NCBI GenBank assembly: GCA_949752795.1
Contig: OX457057.1
Location: 161,363,980 to 161,427,979 of the forward strand
DNA: 64,000 nt
Direction of reading: 5' to 3'
DNA from: Hyperoodon ampullatus
Lineage: Eukaryota > Chordata > Mammalia > Artiodactyla > Ziphiidae
Under the pieces are notes generated by a model. It searched no databases and was not told the DNA's origin. It worked only from the letters and a program-made list of their open reading frames with translations. A program made the position numbers and the translations under genes. Positions 1 through 15,200 of this stretch are shown here, in pieces (position 1 is the first letter of the stretch; each line of letters opens with the position of its first letter).

Positions 1-954
1 AGATACTATTATTCCTATTTTACAAATAAGTAAACTGAAATTGATAATTTTCCCCACGATTACATATGTAAAAGGTAGTAGGACTGAGATATAAACCCAG
101 GCAGTTCATATATAACGGTATATACTATATAAGCAAATTTGTGAACACTGCAAAGTAGTTATGCAGTGCAAGATGCTACTTCATGTTTTGGGATGGTATT
201 TAAGGACAACTATAAAATGATACAATGGGATAATTAGAAAATGTTATTACAAACAATTATAGCATGGTAAATTTGCAAATCTGCCTGAAGAAACAAGTTA
301 CTTCTACCTACTGATACAAGTACCAATATAAATTTATGTTCAACTTATTTTCTGACTAAAAATGCAGTATGTGCTGGCTGTAACAGAAATACACCATTCT
401 AGAAATGCATAACCTAAAAATTCATTAATATCTATTAAGTGCCTATTACGTGCAAAACATTGTAGGAAAACCATGGTGAATAAGACAGATAGATGTATAT
501 TCCAGATTTGTTTTCAGTCTACACTAACAAAGAACTTTTTAAAAAACTAAACACACACTTTTTTGTATTGTCTTTCATTGACTCTGTGAAGTAATTTTTT
601 AAAAACACCTTTGCTTTAGGGCTGCATCTTAGAATCAGTGGTATGACACAGTTTAACTGGATGGTTTTCTTTCTCAGTGATACATAAAAGCAATGGCATT
701 TTAGATTCAAGGAAATATATACCTAATTGTATACAAACAACTCCATAACTGAAAAGTATACCATTGCATAAATATAGCATAATTAATATAGGGAGACACA
801 TTTCAGAGCTTCCAAAGATCAAAGATTTAGAATAACAAAGGGCAAACATAAAGATAATCCAGAGAGTAATTTTCCATAAATGACTGATTTTTGTTTCACC
901 TGCTTTTGTTTTGTCTCAGTTTTAATTCCAAACCCAGAACCAACTAAAAACTAA

Positions 955-955
955 A

Positions 956-986
<31 letters not shown>

Positions 987-987
987 T
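955..987. repeat. (TA)n microsatellite
   Basis: About 11 TA units followed by CACATATATA, in the TOR1AIP1 intron. The rest of 1-1826 is AT-rich, with nothing else recognised. Confidence 0.9.
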
Positions 988-1826
988 AAAGTGGAATTCT
1001 ATGAACACAGTGATTAGAAAACAGATTTCCAAAGACTTTTTTAAAAAAAATAGTCTCATATTTTTAAAACGGTATTGTGAAAGGAAAAAAAGTTCTTGAA
1101 GATTTTACATTTCAGGATATTTTTGGTTGACTAATAATTAATTTGAATTCTGTGACTTGATTTAAAAATGGAAAAAGAAAAAACAGTGTAATTTCTGCTT
1201 AACCTAAGAGATACATATCCATTGTAGATAATCTGCAAAATATAGGAAAAAAGTAAACGAAAAATGTCAACAACAATTCTACCATCCTGAACAAACACTG
1301 TTAGCATTTTAGTATATTACTTCCCGTTCTTTTCATGTGTGTTACATTTTCTCAATATTTTATTATGAAAATTTTCAAAGTTGTAAGCCGGGCTGTAAGA
1401 CTTTTATATACACACCAACTAACTTGCCATTAACTTTTTACTTTACCTGATTTACCACTTATTTATTCATCCTTCCAAACTTTTGCAACACAGTTTAAAT
1501 CATACCATATAAGTAGGCTCAAACTACTACATTAGTTAATTAAACTAAAACAATCAACAAATTTATATTGCAAACGAGGACATTCAACAAATCAAAGAAG
1601 GCAGTAGTTTTTTGTTTTTTTTAAATTCAAAATCAAGGTTGGGTACAGAGGTGATTAACTCAAGAACCAAATTCAAGATGCAAGATGAGGGTTTTTTTTA
1701 GCATTCATTATACCTCTTTTTCAACATTTTACATTAAACTGCAAAAGAAGATCTTCAAAAATAAGAATAGCATTTGACCACACCCACAGGTAGACTTTTA
1801 AGAGTAAAAATCATGGTTTTACTTAC

Positions 1827-1883
1827 TTTGTGATGACTGCCAAAGTGATTCTGGATATTGACTTGATGATCTGGTGGTTTTGT
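1827..1883 (-). CDS. TOR1AIP1: TOR1AIP1 last exon in window
   Basis: 57 nt, phase 1 to phase 1, acceptor TTTTTAG and consensus donor GTAAGT. It encodes [19 protein letters not shown], matching LAP1 [18 protein letters not shown]. The next LAP1 exons (nucleoplasmic end, membrane helix and luminal domain) are not recognisable between 1 and 1826, so they lie outside the window. Confidence 0.93.
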
Positions 1884-4822
1884 CTAAAAACAAAAAAGAA
1901 ACATAGTATACTATAAAGCATATTTAACTTTCTAAGTGCACATTTAACCAGAGAACGATGAGTAATCAAAAGAGCAAAAATATTCAGATAAACCCCAGGG
2001 AATTCAACATTTGAATGTATAATTTATTTTAAAAAATAGTTTCTAAAGGGTCAAGTTATGTCTAAAAAATTAATTATGTCTTTTCTTTTTAAAGAGAAAA
2101 AAAGATATAGAACATGGCATGAGGTAAACAAGATAATGAAACCTTTGAGCTGGGGAAAATCTTGAAAGTTTACAATAATGGATCTTCTGGAAATCATTAC
2201 TATCCATTTTGTCTTAAATTTTTCCTGCAAGTGGTCGATATGTTATGTATTTTAGCCTTGCCTTCTTAAAAATCTTAATTATTTTTCATTTAAAAGTGGA
2301 ATTTATAACAAAGTATGTCTAAAAGCAGTCAGACTGCTATCTTGGAGGCAAAAGCATTTGACACAACCAGGTGGTGGTTAAGTATTTTTGTTGGTGTACT
2401 CCTATAACTAAAAAAATTTTGAGCATCTATCTCCAAAATGTATTTTTAATATTATATACAAGCATTACTAAAATAATATATTAAATAATGTGTTGTATAT
2501 ATTATAAAACAAACTAAAATAGACATTTTATTTTTTTAAATTTTTATTTATTTATTTTTGTGGTACGCGGGCCTCTCACTGTTGTGGCCTCTCCCGTTGC
2601 GGAGCACAGGCTCTGGACACGCAGGCTCAGCGGCCATGGCTCACGGGCCCAGCTGCTCCGCGGCACGTGGGATCTCCCCGGACCAGGGCACGAACCCGTG
2701 TCCCCTGCATCGGCAGGCGGACTCTCAACCACTGCGTCACCAGGGAAGCCCTAAAATAGACATTTTAAATGGATGAAATAAAAGATGTATATACACTAAA
2801 TTCTAATATTTTCCTCCTGCACTCCAGTGGACCTTCTAGTACCTCTTCGGTAATAACTGGCCCAGAAGACAACCTAGAAAGATCAGTATTCTTCTTAATA
2901 TGCCTCACATCTTTGTTCTTTAGCTAGAGTTTTCTTCTGTATGGGGTATGCATGCTTCAATAAGAATTTATTAGAATTCAAAAGGGATCACAGAGCCTGG
3001 GGTTTATGTAGCTTCAAGGAGCCACACTGGTAGCAATGGCTTCAAGCTACGGGCTATATGATTCATGACTTAATTAGTCTCTAATTTTTAGAGCTGTATG
3101 TATGCATATATGAAAACGAACAACAGCACTCAATTTGAGTGTTTACTATGTGCTAGGTACTCTCTAAGTAATTAAACCTCACAACCCAGATGAAGGAACT
3201 GAGGAACACAGAGGTTAAGCAATTGCCTGAGGGCACAAACCTAGTAGTGGAAGACTGAAACCCAGTGAAACTCCAGAGCCCAAGATCTTAACCACTACGC
3301 TACAGTGTTGCGTATCTCCTTTGGGATTTCTGTATCAAGAAAGAATGGTGAGGGACTTCCCTGGTGGTCCAGTGGTTAAGACTCTGAGCTCCCAATGCAG
3401 GGGGCCCGGGTTCGATCCCTGGTCAGGGAACTAGATCCCACATGCCGCAACTAAAGATCCCACATGCGGCAATAAAGATCCTGTGTACCGCAACTAGACC
3501 CGGCATAACCAAATAAATAAATAAATATTAAAAAAAAAAAGAAAGAGGGCTTCCCTGGTGGCGCAGTGGTTGGGAGTCCGCCTGCCGATGCAGGGGAGGC
3601 GGGGTCGTGCCCCGGTCTGGGAGGATCCCACATGCCGCGGAGCGGCTGGGCCCGTGAGCCACGGCCGCTGGGCCTGTGCGTCCGGAGCCTGTGGTCCGCA
3701 AAGGGAGAGGCCACGACAGTGAGAGGACCACATACCGCAAAAAAAAAAAAAAAAAAAAAAAGAAAGAAAGAATGGGGAAAAATGAGGAAGGGTGGGAAAT
3801 ATGTAGAATAAATGCCCATAAACCAGCTTCTGAGCTTATTTTTAAAATGGAATGATTTAGTAAAACATAGGAATTACAGAAATTCTCAAAAGGTGGTGAG
3901 GGGTAAGTAGAGACTTACTCTTTAATGGAACTAAAATATAAAATTATTTATTATTTACACTGTTTACAAATTTAATCAGCACCCTCATAAGTCTCAAGTT
4001 GGTATTTTTTTCTCTTCAGTCAGTTCTTTCCTTGAATAAACTTAAACATCAATTCACACGAACAATCAGAAATTGTTATTGCTAACTGGATGTGAATTTG
4101 AACAATTCAGAGATAAAAGGAGTAATTTATTAAAACTTCCTAAAAGCTAACTAACACTCCTGATAGTGTGGTGAGTCAATGCCAGTGTGATCAGTTTCTC
4201 TATAAACATTTTTTTTTAATTTTTAATTTAATTTTTATTTATTTATCTTTGGTTGCACTGTGTCTTCGTTGCTGCACGCAGGCTTTCTCTAGTTGCAGTG
4301 AGCGGGGACTACTCTTTGTTGTGGTGCACAGGTTTCTCACTGCAGTGGCTTCTCGTTGCAGAACATGGGCTCTAGGTGCATGGGCTTCAGTAGTTGTGGC
4401 ATGTGGGCTCAGTAGTTGTGGCTCGCAGGCTTAGTTGCTCCGTGGCATGTGGGATCTTCCCGGAGCAGGGCTCGAACCAGTGTCCCCGGCACTGGCAGGC
4501 AGATTCTTAACCACTGCGCCACCAGGGAAGTCCCTCTATAAAATTTTTTTTAAAATCACAAATAACTCTTCTTTTGAGCACAAAAATATCTTATGTTCTA
4601 TAAACAACAAAGCAAAGTAAAAGTGATTTGTGGGCCTCCCTGGTGGCGCAGTGGTTGAGAGTCCGCCTGCCGATGCAGGGGATACGGGTTCGTGCCCCGG
4701 TCTGGGAGGATCCCATATGCCGCGGAGCGGCTGGGCCCGTGAGCCATGGCTGCTGAGCCTGCGCATCCGGAGCCTGTGCTCCGCAACGGGAGAGGCCACA
4801 ACAGTGAGAGGCCCGCGTACCA

Positions 4823-4863
<41 letters not shown>

Positions 4864-7800
4864 GATTTGTTTGTTTAGATATTACATTACTAATCAGATG
4901 TATACATGGAATCAGTAATTTAAAAAAATGTTTAAAAGCACAAAACTTTTTAAAAAGTAGTTTTAATAAATACTTTAAAATACTTTTTAAAAAAGCAAAT
5001 TCACAGAATACCTGTATACTTTAACTAAAAATACAGCTCCTAAGATAAGAGTCATATGTACATAAAGCAATGTTACCTCCAGACTCAACAGAATCCCCGG
5101 ACACGGATCTGAACTTAACAACTGTAACATCACTGTCAGAGCTGTCTTGATCATCTTCCTCCGTTTCCCCTAAAAAGAAATAAAAATATACTAGTATAGT
5201 CTTTATTCTAAGGCTCTGAAGATCTGGATTAAAAAATAAAAACAAGTAATTCAACATTAAAATGAAGCCTTTTAAATAATCAGATATAGAATTGCTATTT
5301 ATTATGCTTACTATCCTGAGTCACAAAGTTCTAAATAAGCTAAAATTGAGCTCATTTATTTTATTTTCTCTGAGGTAAATAATTATATCCGAAACGAATA
5401 TTCAATAAGATTATATTCTGAGGCTTTAATGTAGAGTTGAAAAGTAAACAAATGAACATTAAATAGAAGAAAAGTTTTACCTTATGGGGAGGAAAAGTAC
5501 ATATAGTTAGTGTATAAATTCAGACAAGATTAGTATATGCATGTATATGTGTTTGCATATATGTGTGTGTGTTTACAAACAGGGTGTGTGGATACATACA
5601 CCCATACACAAACATTTCAGTATGCAGGTGATTAATCTCAGATTACGGTGAACTTAAAAATGGACTAAATTTTACCATACTATTCAAACATAGACTGGTT
5701 ATGAGAATTTGAAAACTGATTATTTGAATACCATAATCAAAGGCCAGCACGTGCCAGAACAGAAAATATTAGCTTTGCTTAAATTAACTCAAACAAACAA
5801 AAGATGCTTAAAATGCACAGAAAGGCTATCATTCTACCCTATTTTACCTGTCCATTTAACAGTTCAGATAAGCATGAATTTTTTTTCCCAAAAAGACACG
5901 ATTTTCTGCTCTCTCTCTTAAGTACTTAGCAAAATTGCTTCTAATCTTAACAACAAAAAGATTTAGAATATATTGCATGATATTTTAAGAGAAAATACCT
6001 TCTTCTGAGAAATTGACCTTCTGTTGGACACTGGTGGCTTCTAGAAGAGAGAAGCACACATGCTGTATGTAACATCATAAGCCAAAGCTCAGGAATAAAT
6101 AAGAGCATTTAATTTAGGGAAGTGAACATTACATCACACCAATTATACTTTTTTTTGTTAAATTATAAAAAAAGAATCAATTAATTCCCTTTACCTTATT
6201 TCAGGAATAAGTCTGCTACAAACTAGTGTCAGAAAGAGTTTACTGTTCCTTCACCCTGAGGTCTGTTTGTATTATAAAATGTAACCTGTGTTTGCAGAAA
6301 ACATGAAACTCTATGTTGATAAATACAGTCCCTTTAGGTTTACTGTATTCTTATTCTCATATCTGCTAGATTCCCTATACTCTTTTGAAAAGCCAACCAC
6401 AGCAGTAGAGTTGAAAAACCAGTTCTTTAATGAATCAGTGCATCCAAAGAGGATTTAAGAAAGGTAAAGAAACTCTCCTAGTTCCAGCAGGTCCACATAC
6501 ACCACTATTTCTAAGAGCTAGGGAATCTGGACAAAGATAAACGAGCAAAATGTGTCAAACAAATGCAGTATTTTTACAGCGGCTATTCTTTTATTTTTAT
6601 ATTTTTGGCTGTGCCCCGCAGCTTATGGTATCTTAGTTCCCCGACCACGGATTGAACCCAGACCCTCGGCAGTGGAAGCGCAGAGTCCTAACCACTGGAC
6701 CGCCAGGGAATTCTGTGATTTTTTTTTTTTAATAAAGGAAGATATACCCAAATGCAAGCATTGCACAATTGGGCTAAAATACTGCTGAATGATCATGTGA
6801 GAAGTAGTATGCTCCACAAAGCTGAAAATTTGTGTTTGCTTTCAGATTTTCTTCTATTGATTTTAACCCCTATTTGCTTTACAAAAGAAAAAAAACTGTA
6901 CTGTAGAAGGCAACTACTAAAACATTATATGGTGAATTTGGAAATACTTTTTTTTTTTTTTTTTGCGGTACGCGGGCCTCTCACTGTTGTGGCCTCTCCC
7001 GTTGCGGAGCACAGGCTCCGGACGCGCAGGCTCAGCGGCCATGGCTCACGGGCCCAGCTGCTCCGCGGCATGTGGGACCTTCCCGGACCGGGGCACGAAC
7101 CCGTGTCCCCTGCATCGGCAGGCGGACTCTCAACCACTGCGTCACCAGGGAAGCCCTGGAAATACTTTTTAAAAATCAGTTTAATTAGATTGGTATAATA
7201 CTAGTCAAACTACTCTTAATAGTGGCAAGTGCAAATCAGTATTTGCCAACATTTTTGCTGTAAAAAAAATTAACCCTGAGAAAATTGTTAGTAATACTAT
7301 GCTACTCTTTCCTTAGAAAGACTGTCTTTTCGTTTTATCTTTTTTCTCCAAGCAGAAAAATGGAAAGTCAAACTTGTCTTAGTGCTATTCCCTTAAAATG
7401 TTAATATTTCCATTCACATAAAAAGGTATTGTTCCCTTTTTGAAGTTTTGTTTTCTAAGTGCATAACTATTACAGTATTTCTTTTTTGGACAGCTGTTTT
7501 GCTTTATTCATTTATACAACTATCCACATAGCATGCAAACAAAAAATATTTTCTTAAGAGTCAATGGTCATGTCTTAGTTATTATTTTAATAATAGTAAG
7601 TCCTTAATATTTTCATGTTGCTAGTTAGTTTTTAAAAAACTTCATGTCTGTTATCTGATTCCCATAATGTCACGAGGGAATACTATCATAGGTAAGGCTC
7701 AAAGATACTAAGTGACTTGTCTAAGGGTGTCAGGAATAACAAGGGACAAAAAAGGACTTGAATACAGGCCCTTCTGATTCCTAGTCTACCACCCTTCTAC

Positions 7801-9181
7801 CACTGCATCAGTTTTGTTCATAATGGCACATAGTAAGCACTCAGTAATTTGTTTAAATTTATTTTTAAATTTATTTTTAAAATTCATTTTTAAAAGCAGT
7901 TTAAGATTCATGAAATTGAGGGGGAGAGAGATTTCCCATATGCTCCCTGTGCCCAGACATGCATAGTCTTCCCCATTACCAACATTCCTATCAGAGTGGT
8001 ACATTTGTCACAACTGATGAACCTATACAGACACATCGTAATCACCCAAAGACCATAATTTACATAACAGCTCAATCTTGATGTTGTACCTTCTGTGGGT
8101 TTAGACAAATGTATAATGACATGTATCCACTATTATGATATCGTAGAGTATTTTTACTGTCCTAGAAATCTTCTGTGCTCTACCTATATTCATTGCTCCC
8201 CCATCTCCCACCCCCACCCCAAACCCTTGGCAATCACTGATCTTTTTATTGTCTCAAGAGTTTTGCCTTTTCCAGGATATCATATAGTTGGAATCATACA
8301 GTATGTAGCCTCTTCAGATTGGCTTCTTTCACTTAAGTTTCCTCCATGTCTCTTCATGGCTTGATAGCTCTTAACACCATAATATCCCATTGTCTGGATG
8401 TTTATTTATCCACTCACCCATGGAAGGACATCTTGGTTGTTTCCAAGTTTTGGCAATTACGAATAAAGCTGCCATATGTGTGTGCAGGTTTGTGTGTGGA
8501 CATAAGTTTTCAACCCTTTTGGGTAAATATCAAGGAATGTGATTGCTGGATTGTATGGTAAGAGTATGTTTAGTTTTGTAAGAAACTGTAAAACTAACTT
8601 CAAAGTGGTTGGACCATCTTACATTCCCAACAGCAATGAATAGGATTTCCTGTTGCTTCATATCCACATAAGCATTTGGTGTTGTTAGTGAAGGTATGTA
8701 GTGGTATCTCATTTTCAATTTCATTTCCCTGATGACATACAATGTAGAGCAACTTTTCAAACGTTTATTTGCCACCTGTATATCTTCTTTGGTGAGGTGT
8801 CTGTTACGGACTTCAACCCATTTTTAAATCAAGTTGTTTTCTTATTGTTGAGTTTTAAGAGTTCTTTGTATATTTTGGATAATAGCCCTTTCTCAAATAT
8901 GTCATTTGCAAATATTTGCTCGCAAGCTGTGGCCTGCCTTCTCATTCCCTTGATATTGTCTTTTGCTGAGCAGAAGTTATAATTCTAACAAAGTTCGGCT
9001 TATCAGTTATTTCTTTCATGGATAATGCCTTTGGTTTATACCTAAAAAGGCATCACCATACCCAAGGTCATCTAGATTTTTCTCCTATGTAATCTTCTAG
9101 GAGTTTTATGGTTTTGTGCTTACATTTAGGTCTATGATCTATTTTGAGTTAATTTTTGTGAAAGGTGTTAAGGTCTGTGCT

Positions 9182-9212
<31 letters not shown>

Positions 9213-12200
9213 GCATGTGGATGTCCAGTTGTCCCAGTACCATTTGTTGAAAAGACTCTCTGTTCCATTGTACTGCCTTTGCTCCTTTGTCAAAGATCAG
9301 TTGACTATACGTGGGTCTACTTACAGGCTCTTTATTCTGTTCCAAGGATCTACTTGTCTATTCTTTTGACAATACCACATTGTCTCAATTACTGTAGCTT
9401 TAGGTTTAGTTTAGCTTGAGGCTGAGTACTGTCCTACTTTATTCTTCCGATATTGTGTTAGCTATTCTGGGTCTTTTGTTTCTCCATACAAACTTTAGGA
9501 CTAATTTGTTGATATCCATGAATTAACTTGCTGGGATTTTGATTGGTGTTGTACTGAATCTACAGATTAAGTTGGGAAGAAATGACACCTTGACAATATT
9601 GAGTCCTCCTATCCATAAACATGGAATATCTCCCCATTTATTTAGCAGTTCTTTGATTTCATTCATCAAAGTTTTGTAGTTTTTTTCATATAGATCTTGT
9701 ACATATTTTGTTAGATTTATATCTAAGTATTACATGTTGGGGTATGCTAATGGTAATTATATTGTGTTTCATTTTCAAGTATCTCTTGTTCACTACTGGT
9801 ATATAAGACAGTGCTTGACTTTTGTATATTAACCTTGTATCCTACAACTTTGCATAACTGCATAAGTTCCAGAAGGTTTTTTGTCCATTCTCTTGGATTT
9901 TCTACATAGACAATCATGTCATCTGTGAATAAAGACAGTTTTATTTCCTCCTTCCCAATCTGTATACCTTTTATTTCCTTTGTCTTATTGCATTAGCTAG
10001 AACTTCCAGCACAATATTAAAAACTGGTGAGCAAGGACATCCTTGCCTTGTACCTGATGTTAGTACAAAAGCTTCCAGTTTCTTACCATTATTACATGTT
10101 AGCTGTAGTTTCTGTAGATAGTTTTTATCAAGTTGACAAAGTTTATCTCTATTCCTAACTGAGGATTTTTATCATGAATGGGTGTTGGACTCTTATCAAA
10201 TGTTGTTTTCTGCATCTATTGATATGATCATATGATTTTTCCTTAGTCTGTTCATGTGCTGGATTATATGATTTGATTTTCAAATGTCAAACCAGCCTTG
10301 CATACCTGAGATAAATCCCATTTGGTTGTAGTGTATTAATTCTTTTCATAGTTTTAAAAATTTGATTTACTAACATTTTGTTGAAGGTTTTTGCATCTGT
10401 GTTCGTGAGAAATATTTTTTAAACATCTTTAAAAAAATTTAAGTAACATTGATCTGTAAGTTTCATGTGTACAGCATTTTATTTCTACTTCTATATACCC
10501 TACAATGTGCTCACAACCACAGACTTATTTTCTGGGACTTCCCTGGTGGCGCAGTGGTTAAGAACCCGCCTGCCAATGCAGGGGACACGGGTTCGATCCC
10601 TGCTCCGGGAAGATCCCACATGCAGCAGAGCAACTAAGCCCATGTGCCACAACTACTGAGCCTGTGCTCTAGAGCCCGCGGAGCCACAACTACTGAGCCT
10701 GTGTGCCACAACTACTGAAGCCCATGCACCATAACGAAGAGTAGCCCCCACTTGCTGCAACTAGAGAAAGCTCGTGTGCGGCAATGAAGACCCAATGCAG
10801 CCAAACATAGATAATAAACATTTATTTTAAAAAAACCTTATTTTCCATCTACCACCATACAGTTGATCCTCTCTACCCACTTCCCCTTCCCCACTGCCCC
10901 TTCCCCTCAGATAACCACTACTTTGTTCTATCTACATGTTTGTTTTTGTTTGGTATGTTCATTTATTTTTAAATGTTTATTCATTTTTTTACATTCCCCA
11001 AATGAATGAAATCATATGTATGTCTTCCTCTGTCTGACTTAGCTCACTTAGCATAATGCCCTCAAGGTCCATCCACACTGTCACAAATAGCAAAATTTCA
11101 CCTTTTTTATGGCTGGGTAGTATTCCATTTTATACATATACCACATCTTCTTTATCCATTCATCTGTTGATGAGCACTTGGGTTGTTTCTGTACCTTGGC
11201 TATTGTAAATAATGCTGTGATGATTATGGGGGTGGGTGGTGGTGCAGATATCTCTTCAGATTAGTATCTTCATATTCTTTGGATAAATGCCCAGAAGTAG
11301 GATAGCTGGATCATATGGTAGTTCTATTCTTAATTTTTTGAGGAATCTCTAAATAGTCTTCCATAGTGACTGTACCAACTTACATTCCTACCAACAATGT
11401 ATGAGGGGGTCCCTTTTCTCCATATCCTTGCCAACACTTGTTAATTCTTGCCTTTTTGAGAATTCTAACAGGTGTGAGGTGATATCTCACTGTGATTTTG
11501 ATTTGCATTTCCCTAATAATCAGTGATGTTGAACATTTTTTCATGTGCCAGTTAGCCATCTGTATGTCTTCTTAGGAAAAATGTCTATTCAGCTCCTATG
11601 CCCAATGTTTTTTTTTTTTTTTGCGGTACACGGGCCTCTCACTGTTGTGGCCTCTCCCATTGAGGAGGATAGGCTCCGGACGCGCAGGCTCAGCGGCCAT
11701 GGCTCACAGGCCCAGCCGCTCCGTGGCATGTGGGATCTTCCCGGACCGGGGCACGAACCCATGTCCCCTGCATTGGCAGGCGGACCCTCAACCACTGCAC
11801 CACCGGGGAAGCCCCTATGCCCAATTTTTAATCAGGTTGTTTGGGGTTTTTTGTTTTTGAGTTGTATGAGTTCTTCATATATTTTGGATATTAACCCCAT
11901 ATTTGATATGTCATTTGCAAATACTTTTTCCCATTCAGTAGGTTGTCTTTTCATTCTATTGATGGTTTCCTTTGCTGCAGAAGCTTTTTAGCTTGATGTA
12001 ATCTCACTTGTTAAATTTTGCTTGTGTTTCCCCTGCATGAGGAGACGTATCTAGGAAGACACTGCAAAGACTGATGTCACAGAGCATATTGTCTCTGCTT
12101 CTTCTAGAAGTGTACGGTTTCATCTTATATTCAAATATTTAGTCCATTTTGAGTTAGTTTTTGTGTATGGTTTGGTCTAGTTTCATTTTTCTGCATTTGG

Positions 12201-15200
12201 GTGTCTAGTTTTCCCAATGCCATTAATTGAAGAGACTATCCTTTTTCCATTGTATGTTCACTGCTCCTTTGTCATAAATTATCCATATGTGTGTGGGCTT
12301 ATTTCTGGGTTCTCAATTGTGTTCCATTGATCTATGTATGTTTTCCTGCCATAGCAACCATGCTGCTTCTATGTCTTTGTGGTATAGTTTGGAATCAGGG
12401 AGTGTGATACCTCCAGCTTTGTTCTTTTTTCTCAGGACTGCTTTGTCTACTTGGGGACTTTTGTGGTTCTACATAAGTTTTAAAACTTTTTGTTCTTTTC
12501 TGTGAAAAATGTTTTTGGGATTTTGATAGGGATTGCACTGAATCAGTAGTTTGCTTTAGGTAATAAGTACATTTACCTCCATGATTAAATTTACTTCCAG
12601 GTATTTTATTATTTTTGTTGTAACTGTAAATGACATTGCTTTCTTTCTTTAACATTCTTATTGGAGTATAATTGCTTTACAATGGTGTGTTAGTTTCTGC
12701 TTTATAACAAAATGAATCAGCTATACATATACATATATCTCCATATCTACTCCCTCTTGTGTCTCCCTCCCACCCTCCCTATCCCACCCACCTAGGTAGT
12801 CACAAAGCACCGAGCTGATCTCCCCGTGCTATGCACATTGTTTTCTTAGTCGCTCTGCAGCATGTGGGATGCTCTTGGACCAGGGCTCAAACCTGTGTCC
12901 CCTGCATTGGCAGGTAGATTCTTAACCGCTGCATCACCAGGGAAATGCCCAGATTTTTATATATTGATTTTATATCCTGCAACTTTATTGTATTCATTTA
13001 TTATTTCTACTTCTTCCTTCCCAATTTGGACACCTTTTATTTCTTTTTTCTTAGCTAATTGGTCTGGCTAGGACTTCCAATACTATGTTGAATAGGAGTG
13101 GTAAGAGTGCACATCCTTGTTTTATTCCTGATCTTAGAGGGATATCTTTCAATTTTTCACCATGGAGTATCATGTTAGTTGTGGGTTTATCATATACGGC
13201 TTTTATTATGTTGAGGTATGCCCCTACTATACCAACTTTAGAATTTTTATCATAATCAGTATTGAATCTTGTTAAATGCTTTTTCTGCATCTACTGAGAT
13301 GATCTTATGGCTTTTATCCTTCATTTTATTAAGGTGGTGTATCACGATGATTGATTTAATAATGTTGAACCATCCTTGAATGGAATAAATCCCACTTGAT
13401 CATGGTGTAGATCTTTTCAATATATTGTTGAATTCAGTTTGCTAATATTTTGTTCAGGATTTTTGCATCTATGTTCACCAGAGATACTGGACTGTGATTT
13501 TTTGTTGTTGTTATCATCCTCTGGTTTTGGTATCACGGTGACATTGGCCTCTTAACACATTATTGACCAGGGGATTTCTGCAGAAACTAACGCCTGTGGC
13601 ATCTCTGGTCAATAATGTGTTAAAGTGAGTTAGGAAGTATTCCCTTTTTTCAGTTTTATGGAACAGTTTGAGAAGGATAGGTATTAAATCTTCATCAAAT
13701 GTTTGGCAGAATTCGCCTGTGAAGCCATGTGGTCCTGGACTTTTGTTTTTTGGGAGTTGTTTGATTACTGTTTCAATCTCTGTACAAGTGATCAGTCTAT
13801 TCAGATTTTCTATTTCTTCCTGATTCAGTCTTGGAAGGTTGTATGATTCTAAGATATTGTCCGTTTCTTCTAGGCTGTGCAATTTGTTGGTGTATAGCTG
13901 TTAATAATACTCTCTTATAATCCTTTGTATTTCTGTGGTACCTGTTTTTTTTCCTCTTTTGTTTCTAATTTTATTTATCAGAGCCTTGTTGCTTTCTTCC
14001 TTAGTGAGTCTAGCTAACAGTTTGTCAATTTTGTTTATCTTTCCAAAGAACCAGCTCTTAGTTTCATTGATCTTTTCTACTGTCTTTTTAGTTTCTTATT
14101 TATTTCTGCTCTTATCTTTACTTTCTCCTTAATTATACTAATTTGGGGGTTCATTTGTTCTTCTTTTTCTAGTTTTTTTAGGTGTAAGGTAAGATTGTTA
14201 AAGATTTTTCCTGTTTCTTGAGGTAGACCTTATTGATATAAACTTCCCTCCTTGTAAAGCAACCATACTCCAATAAAAATTAATTTAAAAAAAAGACATG
14301 GATGTACTCTGTAATGATCAATATGGGAAAAGAATCTTAAAAAAGTGGATATGTGTATAACAGATTCACTTTGCTGTAAACCTGAATCTAACACAACATT
14401 GTAAATCAACTATATTCCAATAAAAATAATTAAAAATAAAAATTAAAAAAAAACCTTCCCTCTTTTACTCCATCCCATAGATTTTGGTATACTGTATTTT
14501 CATTTACATTTGTTTTCAAGTAATTTTTTATTTCTCCTCCAATTTCTTCATTGATCCAATAGTTGTTCAGTTTCCATATATTTGTAATTTTTCTAGTTTT
14601 CTTCTTGTAGCTGATTTCTAGTTTCATTCCATTGTGCTAATAGAAGATGGCATATGACTTCAATCTTCTTAAATTTATGGAAACTTGTTTTGTGTCCCAA
14701 CATATCGTCTATCCTTGAGAAAGTTCCACGTTCACTTGAGAAGAATGTATATTCTGCTGTGTTTGGATGGAACGTTGTTTAAAAATCTATCAACTCCATC
14801 TGGTCTAATGTTTCATTTAAGGCCAGTGTTTCCTTGTTGACTTTCTGTCTGAATGATCTGTTATCACTGTTACGTCTTCTTGATAAATTGTCGCTGTTAT
14901 GTCTTCTTGATAAATTGCCTCCTTTATTATTACATACTGTTCATTTTTGTCTCTTGTTACCTTTTTTGGCTTGAAGTCTACTTTTTCTGATATGAGTATG
15001 GCTATACCAGCTTTCTTTTGGCTGCTATTTGCTTGATGTAACATCTTCCATCCCTTTACTTTTAGCCTATGTTTGTCTTTAGAGCTATGTCTTCTAGAGG
15101 AAACATATAGTTGTTTTTCAATCCATCCAGCTACTCTGTGTCTTTTGATTGGTGAGTGCAATCCATTTATATTTAGGGTGATTATTGATAGATAAGGACA

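Noticed and set aside
2544..2776. Many 60-148 codon frames with [17 protein letters not shown] or its reverse-strand partners
   Set aside because: They recur wherever a CHR-2 SINE lies and are chance frames of the repeat.
9186..9212. Long T run as a possible SINE tail
   Set aside because: The L1 sequence continues on both sides without a SINE body or target duplication, so it is a homopolymer expansion in L1.
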